A DNA stretch of 64,000 bases from Cuniculiplasma divulgatum (GTDB lineage Archaea; Thermoplasmatota; Thermoplasmata; Thermoplasmatales; Thermoplasmataceae): contig CP133595.1 of assembly GCA_031200235.1 (NCBI GenBank), positions 1,760,877 to 1,824,876 of the forward strand, written 5' to 3'. Every line of letters starts with the position of its first letter. Position 1 is the stretch's first letter. The notes beneath the pieces were generated by a model. That model did no database searches. It was not told where the DNA came from and saw only the letters and a program-made list of their open reading frames with translations. A program made the translations under genes and the position numbers. Below, one piece after another: positions 35,972-46,901 of this stretch.

Positions 35972-36657
35972 GTGATCAGCAAACAGAAAACGTTGCTCAG
36001 CAGCTCCTTTGCATAGGGAATCGGGCAGTGGTGATGGAACGGTACCTTTTGAGGCGGGCCTGGGGAATATATTATGCCATCTGGGCTCTCTCAATACTTC
36101 TTTTCATCTACATCCCTGAGTTCCTTAACCCAATAAAATCTGTAGTTCTGCAGGATTCTGCCTTCATTCTATCATATGGAGTTATCATAGCAGTGGCTTC
36201 ATACTTCTCAGGATTGACTTTCAGAAAGATCGCAAGAACCGCAAAGTTGCAAAGAGCTCTGTTAAATCCGCCTGAAATAAGCTTGAAAGATCGCATGCTG
36301 AAATATTCTGTGCTCATTGTCCTGTTTCTTCTTGTGGTTCTCCTTGCCACTGCATTCTTCAGATCGCTTTATGGTCTATTCCTTGAGGCCGCCATACTTG
36401 CTACAATTCCCATTTATATTTACCGCGGAGTGTCCCAGTCACTTGGAAAAGTTCCTTTTGAGGCAATACTCGCCATGGGCATATTTCTGTTCAGTGATAT
36501 AGGAAGTGCCGTTACAATTATACTGACAAAAGGTGCATATTATTACCCTGAATTCTGGGTTCCCACTGTAATTGCCTGGTTTCTTGCATCAATTTTCTCA
36601 TTCGCAAACTCCGGTGAGGAACTGCTTCATAACACAAGTCAAGAGGAGTGCAATTGA
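35968..36657 (+). CDS. second membrane subunit of the ABC exporter
   Basis: A 229-residue protein with six predicted helices, for example IWALSILLFIYIPEFLNP and MLKYSVLIVLFLLVVLLATAFF. It has no ATP site. It overlaps the permease gene by 4 nt and the regulator gene by 10 nt, so it is probably part of the same transporter or its sensor. The family was not recognised. Confidence 0.7.
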   Translation: MSDQQTENVAQQLLCIGNRAVVMERYLLRRAWGIYYAIWALSILLFIYIPEFLNPIKSVVLQDSAFILSYGVIIAVASYFSGLTFRKIARTAKLQRALLNPPEISLKDRMLKYSVLIVLFLLVVLLATAFFRSLYGLFLEAAILATIPIYIYRGVSQSLGKVPFEAILAMGIFLFSDIGSAVTIILTKGAYYYPEFWVPTVIAWFLASIFSFANSGEELLHNTSQEECN

Positions 36658-37007
36658 GATTGTATTCCTCAATGGATGCCTCCAGGGATAATTCTCAAAG
36701 TGAGCGCAACAATAAGCTGGAAGAGCTTAATACTATTTTAAATGAACCTGCCTTGAAGGCAACAGCAAGGCTGTCCATACTCATAACGCTCGCACTGAAC
36801 ACCAAACTGACATTTACCGAGCTGCTGACAATAACTTCCATCGGGAAAGGAAGCCTTAGCAATCACATTGAAAAGCTTGAATCAAACGGCCTTGTTAACG
36901 TGAGAACCGTTCTCAGAAGCTCAGGTCCACGGGTAATTGTAGAAATCACTGAGAAGGGGATGGCAGCATACAGAAAGTACTCAGAAATTCTCAGATACCT
37001 CATATAG
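36648..37007 (+). CDS. winged-helix transcriptional regulator
   Basis: A 119-residue MarR/HTH_34-like regulator. The helix-turn-helix is LTFTELLTITSIGKGSLSNHIEKLESNGLV, followed by a wing (VRTVLRSSGPRVIVEIT) and a C-terminal dimer helix. It is the last gene of the exporter operon, overlapping the membrane subunit gene by 10 nt, and probably controls the operon in response to the transported compound. The residues before the HTH form an extra helix as in YdcL-like proteins. Confidence 0.8.
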   Translation: MQLRLYSSMDASRDNSQSERNNKLEELNTILNEPALKATARLSILITLALNTKLTFTELLTITSIGKGSLSNHIEKLESNGLVNVRTVLRSSGPRVIVEITEKGMAAYRKYSEILRYLI

Positions 37008-37273
37008 ATGTTCCTGGAAGAATCCTCTTTCAGCAGTCCCTGCAATGATCTAAAATAGATGGAGACTGGCCGAAATAATTCATGTCACTGAGAAGAGACT
37101 CTATTATGCTGAATCTTGCCATAGAAGCACATAAGGAAGCTTGGAGCTGTAGGTACAATATTTTAATTATCGAGAAATTTGTACATGCGCTAAAGTTAAG
37201 ACTTTCCGTGAACCGATATCAATGTTACCCTGGTTACGGGTGATTTGTTATTGATATTACCCTGCAGAAGTAC

Positions 37274-37285
37274 GATTTATATATG
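37274..37285 (+). promoter_or_regulatory. TATA box of the second AAA/DUF4143 gene
   Basis: GATTTATATATG is centred about 25 nt before ATG 37304. The 266 bases before it show no other gene. Confidence 0.5.
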
Positions 37286-37303
37286 ATGATAAAATGACAT
37301 TTT

Positions 37304-38609
37304 ATGTCACGTGTAGAGGATTTCCGGAAGGTCATAGCTGAATGGTTTACCAGAACGTTGCCTGGAATCCATGAGCGGGACATTGACATCCCTCTTGACG
37401 TGGACGTGGTTGTATCCATTGTTGGCCCAAGAAGATCCGGGAAAACATTCATGGTGTACAGCCTTATTTCCAAACTTAGAAGATTCGTCCCCACAAGCAA
37501 TGTACTGTACATCAACATGGAACACGAAAGGCTGAGGCATCTTTCGGCTGAAGATCTTGGGGATCTGATCACAGCGTATTATGAGATAGGAAAACCAGAC
37601 CATATGAAACCCATCTATCTTTTCCTGGATGAGATCCAGGTGGTGGATGGATGGAGTCGATGGATCAACAGAATATACGAATCGAAAAATTATCATATAT
37701 ATCTTACCGGTTCCACTTCCCAACTGCTGTCCCGGGAAATAGCAACAGAGATGAGGGGACGCAGCGTGAGTTACACTGTTTTTCCATACTCATACAGGGA
37801 GATACTGAAGCTTAGAGACATAGATATTCCGGATACAGAAATTCTTGCAAGATCAGAGAAGAGGGGAGAGATCATAGCAGTTCTCGAAGAATATCTCCAA
37901 CATGGTGGTTATCCGGAAACCCTGGACAATCCTGCAATAAGAGAGAAGCTGCTTCAGTCTTACATTGATGCGATTGTTCTGAGGGACGTGGGAGAACGAT
38001 TCAATGTGGAGCCACTGCTTCTGTCCTATATGTTTGAATATCTCTCTTCCAGATACTCAAAATATTTCTCCGGTGCCAGGGCCTATCAATTCTTACGGAC
38101 AATAAAATACCCTGTTGCTAAGGATCGTCCTCTCCAGGTCCTTGGTTACTTCAATGAGGCACGGTCAGTCTTTCCGGTTGAGATATTTTCCAGAGGATCC
38201 AGAACAGGAAAACAGTACCCAAGAAAGATATATCTTGCAGATAATGGCCTGATTGCCAGTATGAACGGAGATGTTGACTTCGGAAGAGGGATGGAAAATC
38301 TTGTTTTCATAGAGCTGTGCAGGAGATCCGAACTGTTCACCAAATTCAACGTTTTCTACTGGAGAGAATATGGCAAATCTGAGGGGAGAGAAGTTGACTT
38401 TGTAACTGTCAAGGGTGGGGAGAGTGTTGGAATTGATCAACGTTTCATATATCAGGTCCAGGGAGGATGTGATGGCGAGGGAAACAGTAGGGCTTGAAAT
38501 GGCTTTCAAAGAGCTAAAGTGCAATCATAAGACCATAATAACCTGGGATTATGGAGAAAATGGAAACATTCGTTACATCCCTCTATGGAAGTGGCTTCTG
38601 GAAAAATAG
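37304..38609 (+). pseudogene. AAA ATPase/DUF4143 gene with C-terminal frameshift
   Basis: The first 370 codons encode a complete AAA_14/DUF4143 ATPase core: Walker A GPRRSGKTF (about residue 45), Walker B LFLDEIQVVDGW, LTGSTSQLLS, HGGYPETL and the domain ending REVDFVTVKGG. Frame one then drifts into unrelated residues and stops at 38497. The next phase continues RVLELINVSYIRSRED, then TIITWDYGENGN and IPLWKWLLEK, the standard family ending. One extra G near 38413-38420 would join them. The family C-terminus is needed for a normal protein, so it is disrupted as written. It is a paralogue of 32946-34247 but without that gene's operator repeats. Confidence 0.75.
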
Positions 38610-39916
38610 GATGGCCAGAATAACATAAAGATCTGCATCGAATGCGAACGGCTTTTTGACGTGCCATTTTTTGATTGATATTGATTCTATAACTAATAAA
38701 CCGCTATTTACGATATTGTATTATGCTTGACCGATATCACATTACTTCCATTAATCGACACGAATTGTCGTCTGAAAAATAATTAAGCGAAGATATCCAG
38801 ATGAGTATGTAATTAATAGGTATATGATTGTTGTGATATTACTATATACACTACTTCATTTCTATATCAGGTTATCATTTAAAAACATCTGCCGGGCCAT
38901 CAGTGTGTCCATGAATAATATTTAAAGATAATTACCATATGTTATCTATAGATTAACTGTATTGTACATATTATATTACTGCTAATAAGGATACATTAAA
39001 TCTATGAGAATAATAATTCACCCAGCAGGTACACAGTTAAAAAGGCCATTTTTGGAAAAGTGTGAATTAAGAAGGAATTATATCATAACGATTGTAAATA
39101 ATAGGAGGTGTGAAGGATTGGAACTTTGATCATCGAGGTCTTAACGCGAACCAGCCTGTGCATGACAACAGTCTGGAATAGCTCATACCGGGAAATGTCA
39201 CAAGGTGGTATATGTATCATTCAGATCACATGATGGAGCACTTACTGTCGTTGGGGAAAGTCCTAATGGTCAGACGATGAAGCATTCCGTCAGAGTATTT
39301 CTATTATGGGAGTGAAGACGAAGGGCAAGAAAAGATTAGACTTTCCCCAATCTCTCGTAAACAATTCTGCCTATGGGGTCGGTTTCTGTAAAGAATTTTA
39401 TGTTCTCTCTAAGTTCTTTCTTTGTAACTTCCATTTTAACCCAGGAACAGATCCGTGCGCATTTTATATACTTTTGCTGCTGCCAGTGCGAGCAGCAGAT
39501 TTTATGCGAATTCAGTAAAAGGGCCACCTGCAATAAAATAAGATATTGATACTTTAGATCTGCCACTGCTCGCAGGCAAAGATTACCATTACATGACCTG
39601 GTTAGATACGCGTTTCAATAATTTCATTATAAGGACATAGAGAAAGGGTGGAAGGATGTTCTGGTACGACGTATTTCCCCTACAGTTGTTTTAACCTTGC
39701 TTAAATGGTTTCTAAATTGACGCTGAATAAATTTCAATACGGTTGTTCGGACGAAACATGATAATGGAATGACAAAGCTCAAAACGCATTATTAGGATGT
39801 AAATATATACTATAGCGCATTTCTATTTACTTACCACCTACCAATTAGGATATACAATCTTCCAGATATCGGGTAATCTGTCTATTGGTATGGGCACGCA
39901 ATGCTGTATAACAATA
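38610..39916. other. gene-poor AT-rich region
   Basis: About 1.3 kb with no gene I can support. It contains a GGAGGTG followed by a 25-codon frame near 39103 and an inverted repeat CTGCTGC...GCAGCAG at 39477-39498. The short frames on either strand (such as 39306-39518) have no family-like composition. It may be decayed mobile DNA. Confidence 0.5.
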
Positions 39917-40112
39917 GTTATACGGCAAATGTTACCCTCACCTGGTAAATAGGAGCCTAATCCCGGCCAGTATATGATATTTCCTGATTGATCGTACCTT
40001 GCTTATGTGCCGTTTCCACAGATTTATACAACCTGTTGCAAGCATAAGGGTAGCATGAGTGCGACCCTTTGTATTATCTTGCCTGGTATTTTTTCATTCC
40101 ATCTTTGCAGAT
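39917..40112 (+). repeat. 196-bp direct repeat, copy 1
   Basis: It aligns without gaps to 46902-47097, about 88% identical by eye. The two copies bracket the giant surface gene in the same orientation. Neither copy has a conserved long reading frame; one reverse frame of about 55 codons (ending in TGA) stays open in both. It may be a remnant of a mobile element or a structured non-coding element. Between 40113 and 40554 nothing else is evident. Confidence 0.75.
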
Positions 40113-40554
40113 CTTTGGGATTTTTCGTTGATGTATTGGGGTGAGTCAACCCGTTTCAAAGTTAATTATTTTCGTTCTTGTGCATAACACCATTGCTGCT
40201 TAGCTTAAAGCCAGTTTAGAGTTTTGGGAGATTCTGCCTTGCACAGTTATGTAAGAATGCTCCTGAGCTTGTTTTGCTTTTTTTACGAAAGCAGGTTTGT
40301 ATTTGAATCACCCATAGCTCCTCTGTCCTGCAAATTATAAGTAATGTGTTATTAGTGTCTTGATAGCTATAGAAACGAAAATGGAGGTATTGAATTCCTA
40401 TTAATAACAACATCAACGTTCTCCATTAAGATCGCTCGACCTTTTTATAAGTCCTTTATGCTCAGCACAGGAACGGAATTCAGGCACAGCATTTGTAACT
40501 CGATGACGCACAAAAGGTATTCTTCAGGTGGCTGACAACTATTTTTACTAAATA

Positions 40555-40563
40555 GCATAAATT
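40555..40563 (+). promoter_or_regulatory. TATA box of the giant split surface gene
   Basis: CATAAATTA is centred 26 nt before GTG 40585, which supports the GTG start over ATG 40591. Confidence 0.45.
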
Positions 40564-40584
40564 ATTATGTAAGATGAAGTATCA

Positions 40585-42732
40585 GTGCTGATGAAATTGA
40601 GAGGAGTCTCAACTTTGTTTATTGTACTCTTTCTTGTAATTGCTATGTTTGTTGCAGCTGATTCACTCTTGGTATCTTCGGCTTATTCACCAGCCTTTGG
40701 GCCATCTGCTGCTTCCTTCAATGGAATAATAAATATCACTCCAGGTGGCGCTGTTTACTATAATGGGACAGGGAATACAGATATAGTCGTTGGCAGTGGC
40801 AACAATTACACTCTTGAGGGAAACGTATATGGAACAATCAATATCATGCGCAACTACACAGTGTTGAACGGCCAGAATTTTTCCATCTCGAATAGTAGCA
40901 GTAACCATTATTTTTCTTTGAACATTGCAGGCTCAAGCCATGTTTCCGTAGAGTTCCTGAAGATAAACACAGCTTACCAGCCTGGTATATTTGTGAATCT
41001 GTCTTCCAATGACACTTTCTCATACCTGAATGTTTCGTCTGCACTGGTATCTCTTTTAGTTGGTGCGCATACGGATCATCTCGCATTCCTGCACAGCAAA
41101 TTTTCGCTGAATACGTCGGAGATCGCCCAGAATTTTGAAGAAGACACCATAGTAACAGGTTCTCTCCCATCAGCAGACTTTGCTGCATCTGTTAATTCAT
41201 CAAGCAATATCCAGTTTGTCAATGACACAATCAGTAATCTGGCACTCAACTACTACGGGACAGGGGCGTTTGTTAATTCGGCAGAAACAGTTTTTGATAA
41301 CGTTACATTTAACTTATTTGCATCTTATGGAATTGTAACTGATAAAAGCAACACAGCAATAATGAACAGTCATTTCAACGGGTATGCCCAGTCCGGGATT
41401 TCTGTATCCCCTCAGTATGCTGGAATGGTTTCCAACATTGATCTCATGGACAGTACTTTCAATCTTTCAACGAAAAATTTCAATTCCGGATATCCCATTG
41501 AAGCTGTTAATACTGAATATACCAACCTCACGATGAATGGCAACTTAATGAATATTGGAAACGCGTCTCCAGGAGCCAACAGTAATGTCTACTACGGCAT
41601 AGTTTCATTCAGATCAAACCTGAAACTGATCAACAACCACATCGAGCTGAACAATACTGGATACAACATTGCCAATGGCCTGTATGCTAGCGGCGGTAAC
41701 CTGACTCTGATGGGAAATAATATTTCCATGATCAACACGGAAAATGACAACAGTTATGCAGTAGAGGGCAGTAACACAAATATTACCGCTGCCAGTAATA
41801 CCATCTTCTACCAGAGTGTTTCTTCCTCTATCACTGGATATGGTATTGACAGCAGCGGCGGCCTTCTAATTGCACATCATAATCGTATGGTCTCCTCGGG
41901 AGCATCAATTACAGGTATCTCTGCAACCGGAAACTCAAAGCTCTCAATTACGGGGAATGCATTTAACCTTTCAAATTCGCCACTGCTGGAAGCCATATCT
42001 GTAAATTCAATTGAGGCGGCTGCAAATAACAATATATCCGGCAACTCCATGTATGAAACAGGCGCATCCTCTTCTGCAGTTGGTTTCCACGTTTCCAACT
42101 TCAGGAATTTAACATTTCAGGATAATACGTTATACCAGTCCGGCAGCAACTTGTCCTATTATTACGGCCTGAAGACAGATACGTTATACAATGCTGCCTT
42201 ATCCGGTGACTCATTCACTGTGCCAAAAAACTTACCTGAACACAGTTACGGGATGTTTCTGAAGGACGAAACAAACAGCACCGTTGCAAACAGCACGGTA
42301 TCCGGTTATAATACAACCATTTATTCAGACAGATCAGGCAACCTCAGTTTTTATGGCAATTATTTAAGCAACGCCTCAGTGTTTCTTAACCTTACATCTA
42401 CCAATAACAGCGTCTTCTATCACAATGACTTCATTGCAAAGAACAACCACAGTTTCCGGACTGTATCGTCTTCAAATGATGCATTTGACCTCCCGCTTCC
42501 GGTTGGAGGCAATTACTGGAGCACTTACGCAGGGTCTGATGCCAACAGGGATGGCATAGGTGATTCCCCCTTCACAGTGAACGGCACATTCACCGATCAC
42601 TATCCGCTGATGAAGCCATGGACTCGCCCGGTGGTAGTATTTATGGCGCCATCAGAGATTAATGGGACACTCTGGTCTGTCACATTTAATGGGAAAACGC
42701 TGCAGTCGCTAATGTCAACGGAGATGCTGTAG
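40585..42732 (+). CDS. giant surface protein, N-terminal half (beta-helix)
   Basis: The first 715 codons of a gene that continues in another phase at 42690-46772. A signal peptide (TLFIVLFLVIAMFVAADSLLV) is followed by a long NosD/PbH1-type right-handed beta-helix, with repeated N-x-hydrophobic strands such as NLTLMGNNISM, LSITGNAFNLS and NNISGNSMYE. It ends in the signature NYWSTYAGSDANRDGIGDSPF and DHYPLM, the usual cap of such proteins. It probably binds or displays carbohydrate at the cell surface. After SVTFNGK the frame goes out of phase at AAAA (42694-42697), reaches TAG at 42730-42732 and would yield a truncated, unanchored protein. With one more A the frame continues NAAVANVNGDAV into the second half. 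The GTG start is chosen from the TATA box spacing. Confidence 0.75.
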   Translation: MLMKLRGVSTLFIVLFLVIAMFVAADSLLVSSAYSPAFGPSAASFNGIINITPGGAVYYNGTGNTDIVVGSGNNYTLEGNVYGTINIMRNYTVLNGQNFSISNSSSNHYFSLNIAGSSHVSVEFLKINTAYQPGIFVNLSSNDTFSYLNVSSALVSLLVGAHTDHLAFLHSKFSLNTSEIAQNFEEDTIVTGSLPSADFAASVNSSSNIQFVNDTISNLALNYYGTGAFVNSAETVFDNVTFNLFASYGIVTDKSNTAIMNSHFNGYAQSGISVSPQYAGMVSNIDLMDSTFNLSTKNFNSGYPIEAVNTEYTNLTMNGNLMNIGNASPGANSNVYYGIVSFRSNLKLINNHIELNNTGYNIANGLYASGGNLTLMGNNISMINTENDNSYAVEGSNTNITAASNTIFYQSVSSSITGYGIDSSGGLLIAHHNRMVSSGASITGISATGNSKLSITGNAFNLSNSPLLEAISVNSIEAAANNNISGNSMYETGASSSAVGFHVSNFRNLTFQDNTLYQSGSNLSYYYGLKTDTLYNAALSGDSFTVPKNLPEHSYGMFLKDETNSTVANSTVSGYNTTIYSDRSGNLSFYGNYLSNASVFLNLTSTNNSVFYHNDFIAKNNHSFRTVSSSNDAFDLPLPVGGNYWSTYAGSDANRDGIGDSPFTVNGTFTDHYPLMKPWTRPVVVFMAPSEINGTLWSVTFNGKTLQSLMSTEML

Positions 42733-42752
42733 CTTCAGCTGATCCAGCCGCC

Positions 42753-45700
42753 ATGTACAATCTAACATTCGTGGCCCAGGGGCTCACAGACATTTTCAAC
42801 GGCTCAAACAGCTGGTACATATTTGTGTTCAACAGTACTGGTGCTTTCCCCCTGTATCCAACCTCAAATACGGTTTCAAAGATGGTTCCAGGCGGGACTT
42901 ACCAGTATCAGGCTAATGATTATTTCCAGGACCTTTATGGTGACGGGTATTCGCCATCTGTCACTGTTGATTCCAACACCACAGTCTATCTGAACTTCAC
43001 TCGGCCTCTGACCATAGTTTTCAATGAGACAGGTCTGAGCTCCACATATCACTGGGGAGTTAACCTGAGTGGAAGCCATCCGGTATATACGCCCTCAGAC
43101 ATGATTTTGGGAGGGTCATCCGTAATATATTATGCAGTCGGTGGCCAGTATTCCTACAGCTGGTTGGAGAACCAGGGAGGAAGAAACGTCACCATTGGCA
43201 GTTCAAATTTCTTCCTTGACCAGTCCAATCTCACTTTTTCATTACCAATATCATCCTTCAGCAACGTAACCTTCAGTGAGACAAACCTGCCCGCAGGGAC
43301 TACATGGTTTATCAGGCAGGTATCGGGTCCTGATGCAGGTGGTTTATATAACCAGAGCTCAGGCAGAACCATTGTGGCAGAGGCAATGAATAGCATCAAC
43401 ACATTTGTTGCCGGATATCTGATGGATGGATCAAGCATCAATCTGACTTACATCTCTGTAGATTTTGGATCTGAATCGGAAGTCAGCATAAATTTCCCGC
43501 CGCTTTATTCTGCCAGTATTTCTGCGACAAATTTCCCCAGTTCCGCTGCTTTCAAAGCCTGGGGAATTAACGCAAGCTTTTACTATGGATCATTCTCAGA
43601 TAGCTTCCATGAGACTGTTTCCGGTTCGCAAACATTTTCCGTCCTGGTGCCGGCGGTTAATCTTATTGAGGATCCATTCATGGAAATGAACAGCAGTTCA
43701 GCAGGTTCCTCATCATACTTCATACAGCAGCCGCAGGATCGCTTCCAGATAAACCAGAACAATCAGTCGCAGTCAGTTCATCTTGGTACACTGTACAATG
43801 TTACAATAAGATTTGCAGGTATGCCCGCTTCAGGCTACCTCAATCTGCGGTCAGTTTCCGGTAACATCACATCCTTCAGTTCATCACAGACCTTAGATTA
43901 CCTGAGCATTCTAGCTCCAAATGGAACATATGGCTTCTATTACGGTGTGGGTAGCTCACCTCAAACTGCATCCTCCATGTCTGTTCCCTTCTCATTCAGT
44001 GTTTCAGGATCAGGGGGAATATCTAACTTTGAAATTTATAACGTGACATTTTCCAGTGATTACAGGACAAACGGCTTTGAACTGTCTCTTGAAAGTCCTT
44101 TAACCTCATCTCATTACTTTATTGGTTCTGCTTCCCCTGGTCAGTCCATCTATGTGTATCTTCTCAATGGATCCTATTCCTACGAATTTTCAAGTAACAA
44201 TTACACTTTAAATTCGCTAGCTCTGTATGTATCCGGAGAGTTTGCCGTTTCCGGTCGGTCAGAATCAGTCACTGGAGAAATTCCAACCGCTTATTACAAT
44301 ACTACCATATCCACAACAGGCCTCCCGCCAGGCAACTCGTATTCTCTGTCACTTTCCTTATTTTCAGGAAATGTAACCGGAAGCGCGAATCTTGAGTTAA
44401 CATCCGGAAGCACCGGTTATGTCTGGCTCCCCAAGGGAATGTATTTTGCAAACTACATCACATCATACATTAACGGGATCAGTTATTATTCAAATAATAC
44501 ACATTTCAATATCACCAACACCGGAAGTGAGCAGTTCAGGCTCTCCACAGATGCATATACCATGTTCAGGGAACAGGGCCTGCCTGCCGGTATGGCCTGG
44601 GGTCTCACCTATGGCGGCATATCATACAAATCAACAGGCAGTGCCATAGTGGCCAGCGGAAATGCAAGCCAGAACATTCAGTTTAACATTGGCAGGGCAG
44701 GCAATTACCTTCCTGATCCGTCATCGGGAAGCATTGTAGCAGCAAATCAGAACTTCTACGACAACAACGGCACCGTCAATTTCCAGGTGCCTGTAAAATT
44801 CAATCCTGAAACTCTCTCGGGTGAATCCGGAATTCCAGTATCCACACTGAATATCTCCAGTTTTTTGGCAAGTTCGGGTTCCCAGCTAAATTTCTCAGGC
44901 ACGGACAGCATCGATACTATCACATCTGACCCTTCCAATGGACTTACATACATAACGTACGCGCCAGATTTCTTTGATCAGTTCCAGTCGTACGTTGCAG
45001 TGTTGAATTCCTCAGATTATCGCCCGATGGCCACATTAATTCTCGGTTCCGGTGCCGTTCCGACATACTCCATGCTTGATCAGGCCAGTGGCATCCTTTA
45101 CATTGTTATGAAGCTGAATTATAATTCTGGTGACTATTATATTGTTTCTCTCAACACTGCCGACAGTAAGATGCTGATCACACCAGTAGCAATTCCGGGA
45201 CTCACGTCACTGGTAGTTGACACGCAGACCAACATGATCTACGCCGCAGGATACAACGCAGTTTATGAACTTAATCCGGAAACGCTGAATATCATCTCCA
45301 CCATCCTGGTGAACGGCACATACGCCTCATACCAGGGTGGAGAAGGGCTGAACCTAATGTATTCCACTGTGACCGGTCTCATATACGCCACCGGCTACTT
45401 GGCAAATGGCGTCGTTGCTATCAATCCTTCAGACAACAAAATACTGGGAAATTATACATTCAACATTAATGTGAACTGGGAGAATGCATATATTGGTGGT
45501 TCTTCCCTGGATCAGAAAGACGGCCTGATCTATTTCATCCTGCTGCAATACAATGATATCACAGGAACCTCTCCAACAAATCTCGTCTCTTTCAACATTA
45601 CATCCCATGTGTTCCTTATGGGACCATCAATAGGGCAGGGATTTGCAGTCAGCATTGCCTACGATCCCAACAACGGTTATGTCTACATACCCATACAGAA

Positions 45701-46772
45701 TCAGTATGACGCTTCCAGTATCCTCTACCCACTGGAACTTGGGCAGCTCAACATATACGAGCCTTCAAATGGCCTCATGGTAAATTACACCGAACTGGGG
45801 CAAAATCCCGATTGGATTTCAGTTGATCCTGCAAATAATAATATTCTTGTGGGCAACAGCTACATGGGGTCTGTTACCATAATAGGCGCAGTTTCATATG
45901 GATATATTCAGGGTACAGTCAACAGCCCTTCATCATCAGTTACAGTAGATGGGGTTTCCGTGCCGGTGATTGATGGACAGTTTGCTGCTTCTGTTCACCC
46001 CGGGACCTATTACGTCAGTGCCTTCGCAAAGGGCTTCAACCCTCTGGAACAGAATGTCAGGGTAACGAGTCTTTCCACTTCCAGCGTTGCCCTGAATCTG
46101 AATCAAACTGCCACCACATACAATATTACGGGTAAAGTTTCGCCGTCGGGAGCTTCGGTTCTCTTTAACGGCATATCTGCTTCAGTGGATGCATCTGGAA
46201 ACTACCAGATTTATGTAATGCCAGGCACGTATACAGTCTCCGCTTATCTTGATGGGTATTTTCCGCTATCTGAAAGAGTGAGCATTGGCGGAAACAGGAG
46301 CATCAACCTTACACTTTCAAAAGAACCTTCACCTGAGTCTGCAATGAGCAGGGATAACTTCAGCGTCATGGGCTTCAACGTTACAATCTCATCAGTGGCC
46401 AGTACCCCTAATTCTACATTTGAGGTGCAGTTCAGCTCTTCAGCGAATGGCACTCTGCTGGTGGAGGTTCCGTATTCCGACCTGAATAATGTGAATCTGA
46501 GCAATATACTCAACAGCAGGGTTTACATCAATAATGTGGAATACAGTAATTTCTCTGTGAGCCTGAGTTCAAACTATACCGTAATCCTCAAGGTTTCAGG
46601 TTTAAGCAAGGATCCCACAATGCTATGGCTATACGGTCCTGAAGCTGTTCCTCCAAAGGCACCAGGCAGTAATAATATGACCCTGTATTATTACGTTATA
46701 GCTGCTGTGGCCGCAATCATCATAATAGGTGCGGCCGCCGTATTTATAAAAGGGAGGGATAAGAAAAAGTAA
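42753..46772 (+). CDS. giant surface protein, C-terminal half (repeats, propeller, anchor)
   Basis: About 1,340 codons that are open from at least 42690 and continue the gene starting at 40585. The order of parts is: GLP-type repeats (FNETGLSSTYHWGVN, FSETNLPAGTTWFI, FREQGLPAGMAWGL), then a propeller of about 300 residues (ITSDPSNGLTYITYA, LVVDTQTNMIYAAGYN, SVDPANNNILVGN), then two PEGA/carboxypeptidase-regulatory-like modules (SVTVDGVSVPVIDGQFAASVHPG..., GYFPLSERVSI), a spacer, and a C-terminal membrane helix (YYYVIAAVAAIIIIGAAAVFI) followed by KGRDKKK. This is a cell-anchored surface protein, rich in sequons. ATG 42753 has no promoter or ribosome binding site, so independent translation is unlikely. 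The whole gene would be about 2,060 codons. Confidence 0.75.
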   Translation: MYNLTFVAQGLTDIFNGSNSWYIFVFNSTGAFPLYPTSNTVSKMVPGGTYQYQANDYFQDLYGDGYSPSVTVDSNTTVYLNFTRPLTIVFNETGLSSTYHWGVNLSGSHPVYTPSDMILGGSSVIYYAVGGQYSYSWLENQGGRNVTIGSSNFFLDQSNLTFSLPISSFSNVTFSETNLPAGTTWFIRQVSGPDAGGLYNQSSGRTIVAEAMNSINTFVAGYLMDGSSINLTYISVDFGSESEVSINFPPLYSASISATNFPSSAAFKAWGINASFYYGSFSDSFHETVSGSQTFSVLVPAVNLIEDPFMEMNSSSAGSSSYFIQQPQDRFQINQNNQSQSVHLGTLYNVTIRFAGMPASGYLNLRSVSGNITSFSSSQTLDYLSILAPNGTYGFYYGVGSSPQTASSMSVPFSFSVSGSGGISNFEIYNVTFSSDYRTNGFELSLESPLTSSHYFIGSASPGQSIYVYLLNGSYSYEFSSNNYTLNSLALYVSGEFAVSGRSESVTGEIPTAYYNTTISTTGLPPGNSYSLSLSLFSGNVTGSANLELTSGSTGYVWLPKGMYFANYITSYINGISYYSNNTHFNITNTGSEQFRLSTDAYTMFREQGLPAGMAWGLTYGGISYKSTGSAIVASGNASQNIQFNIGRAGNYLPDPSSGSIVAANQNFYDNNGTVNFQVPVKFNPETLSGESGIPVSTLNISSFLASSGSQLNFSGTDSIDTITSDPSNGLTYITYAPDFFDQFQSYVAVLNSSDYRPMATLILGSGAVPTYSMLDQASGILYIVMKLNYNSGDYYIVSLNTADSKMLITPVAIPGLTSLVVDTQTNMIYAAGYNAVYELNPETLNIISTILVNGTYASYQGGEGLNLMYSTVTGLIYATGYLANGVVAINPSDNKILGNYTFNINVNWENAYIGGSSLDQKDGLIYFILLQYNDITGTSPTNLVSFNITSHVFLMGPSIGQGFAVSIAYDPNNGYVYIPIQNQYDASSILYPLELGQLNIYEPSNGLMVNYTELGQNPDWISVDPANNNILVGNSYMGSVTIIGAVSYGYIQGTVNSPSSSVTVDGVSVPVIDGQFAASVHPGTYYVSAFAKGFNPLEQNVRVTSLSTSSVALNLNQTATTYNITGKVSPSGASVLFNGISASVDASGNYQIYVMPGTYTVSAYLDGYFPLSERVSIGGNRSINLTLSKEPSPESAMSRDNFSVMGFNVTISSVASTPNSTFEVQFSSSANGTLLVEVPYSDLNNVNLSNILNSRVYINNVEYSNFSVSLSSNYTVILKVSGLSKDPTMLWLYGPEAVPPKAPGSNNMTLYYYVIAAVAAIIIIGAAAVFIKGRDKKK

Positions 46773-46901
46773 CCTCTTTTATGGGTCAAGGCAACATGTT
46801 ATCGTACATTGAAGCTGTTCCTTTTTTCTTTGATTAATTTTGTCTGATTTTTAATGCAGAATAGAGAGACTGTGAAATCAACTAGCGATTTTAAAACTAC
46901 T

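Noticed and set aside
39306-39518. 70-codon forward frame and the overlapping reverse frame 39336-39566
   Set aside because: Neither has a start signal or a recognisable domain; both overlap in a decayed, AT-rich region.
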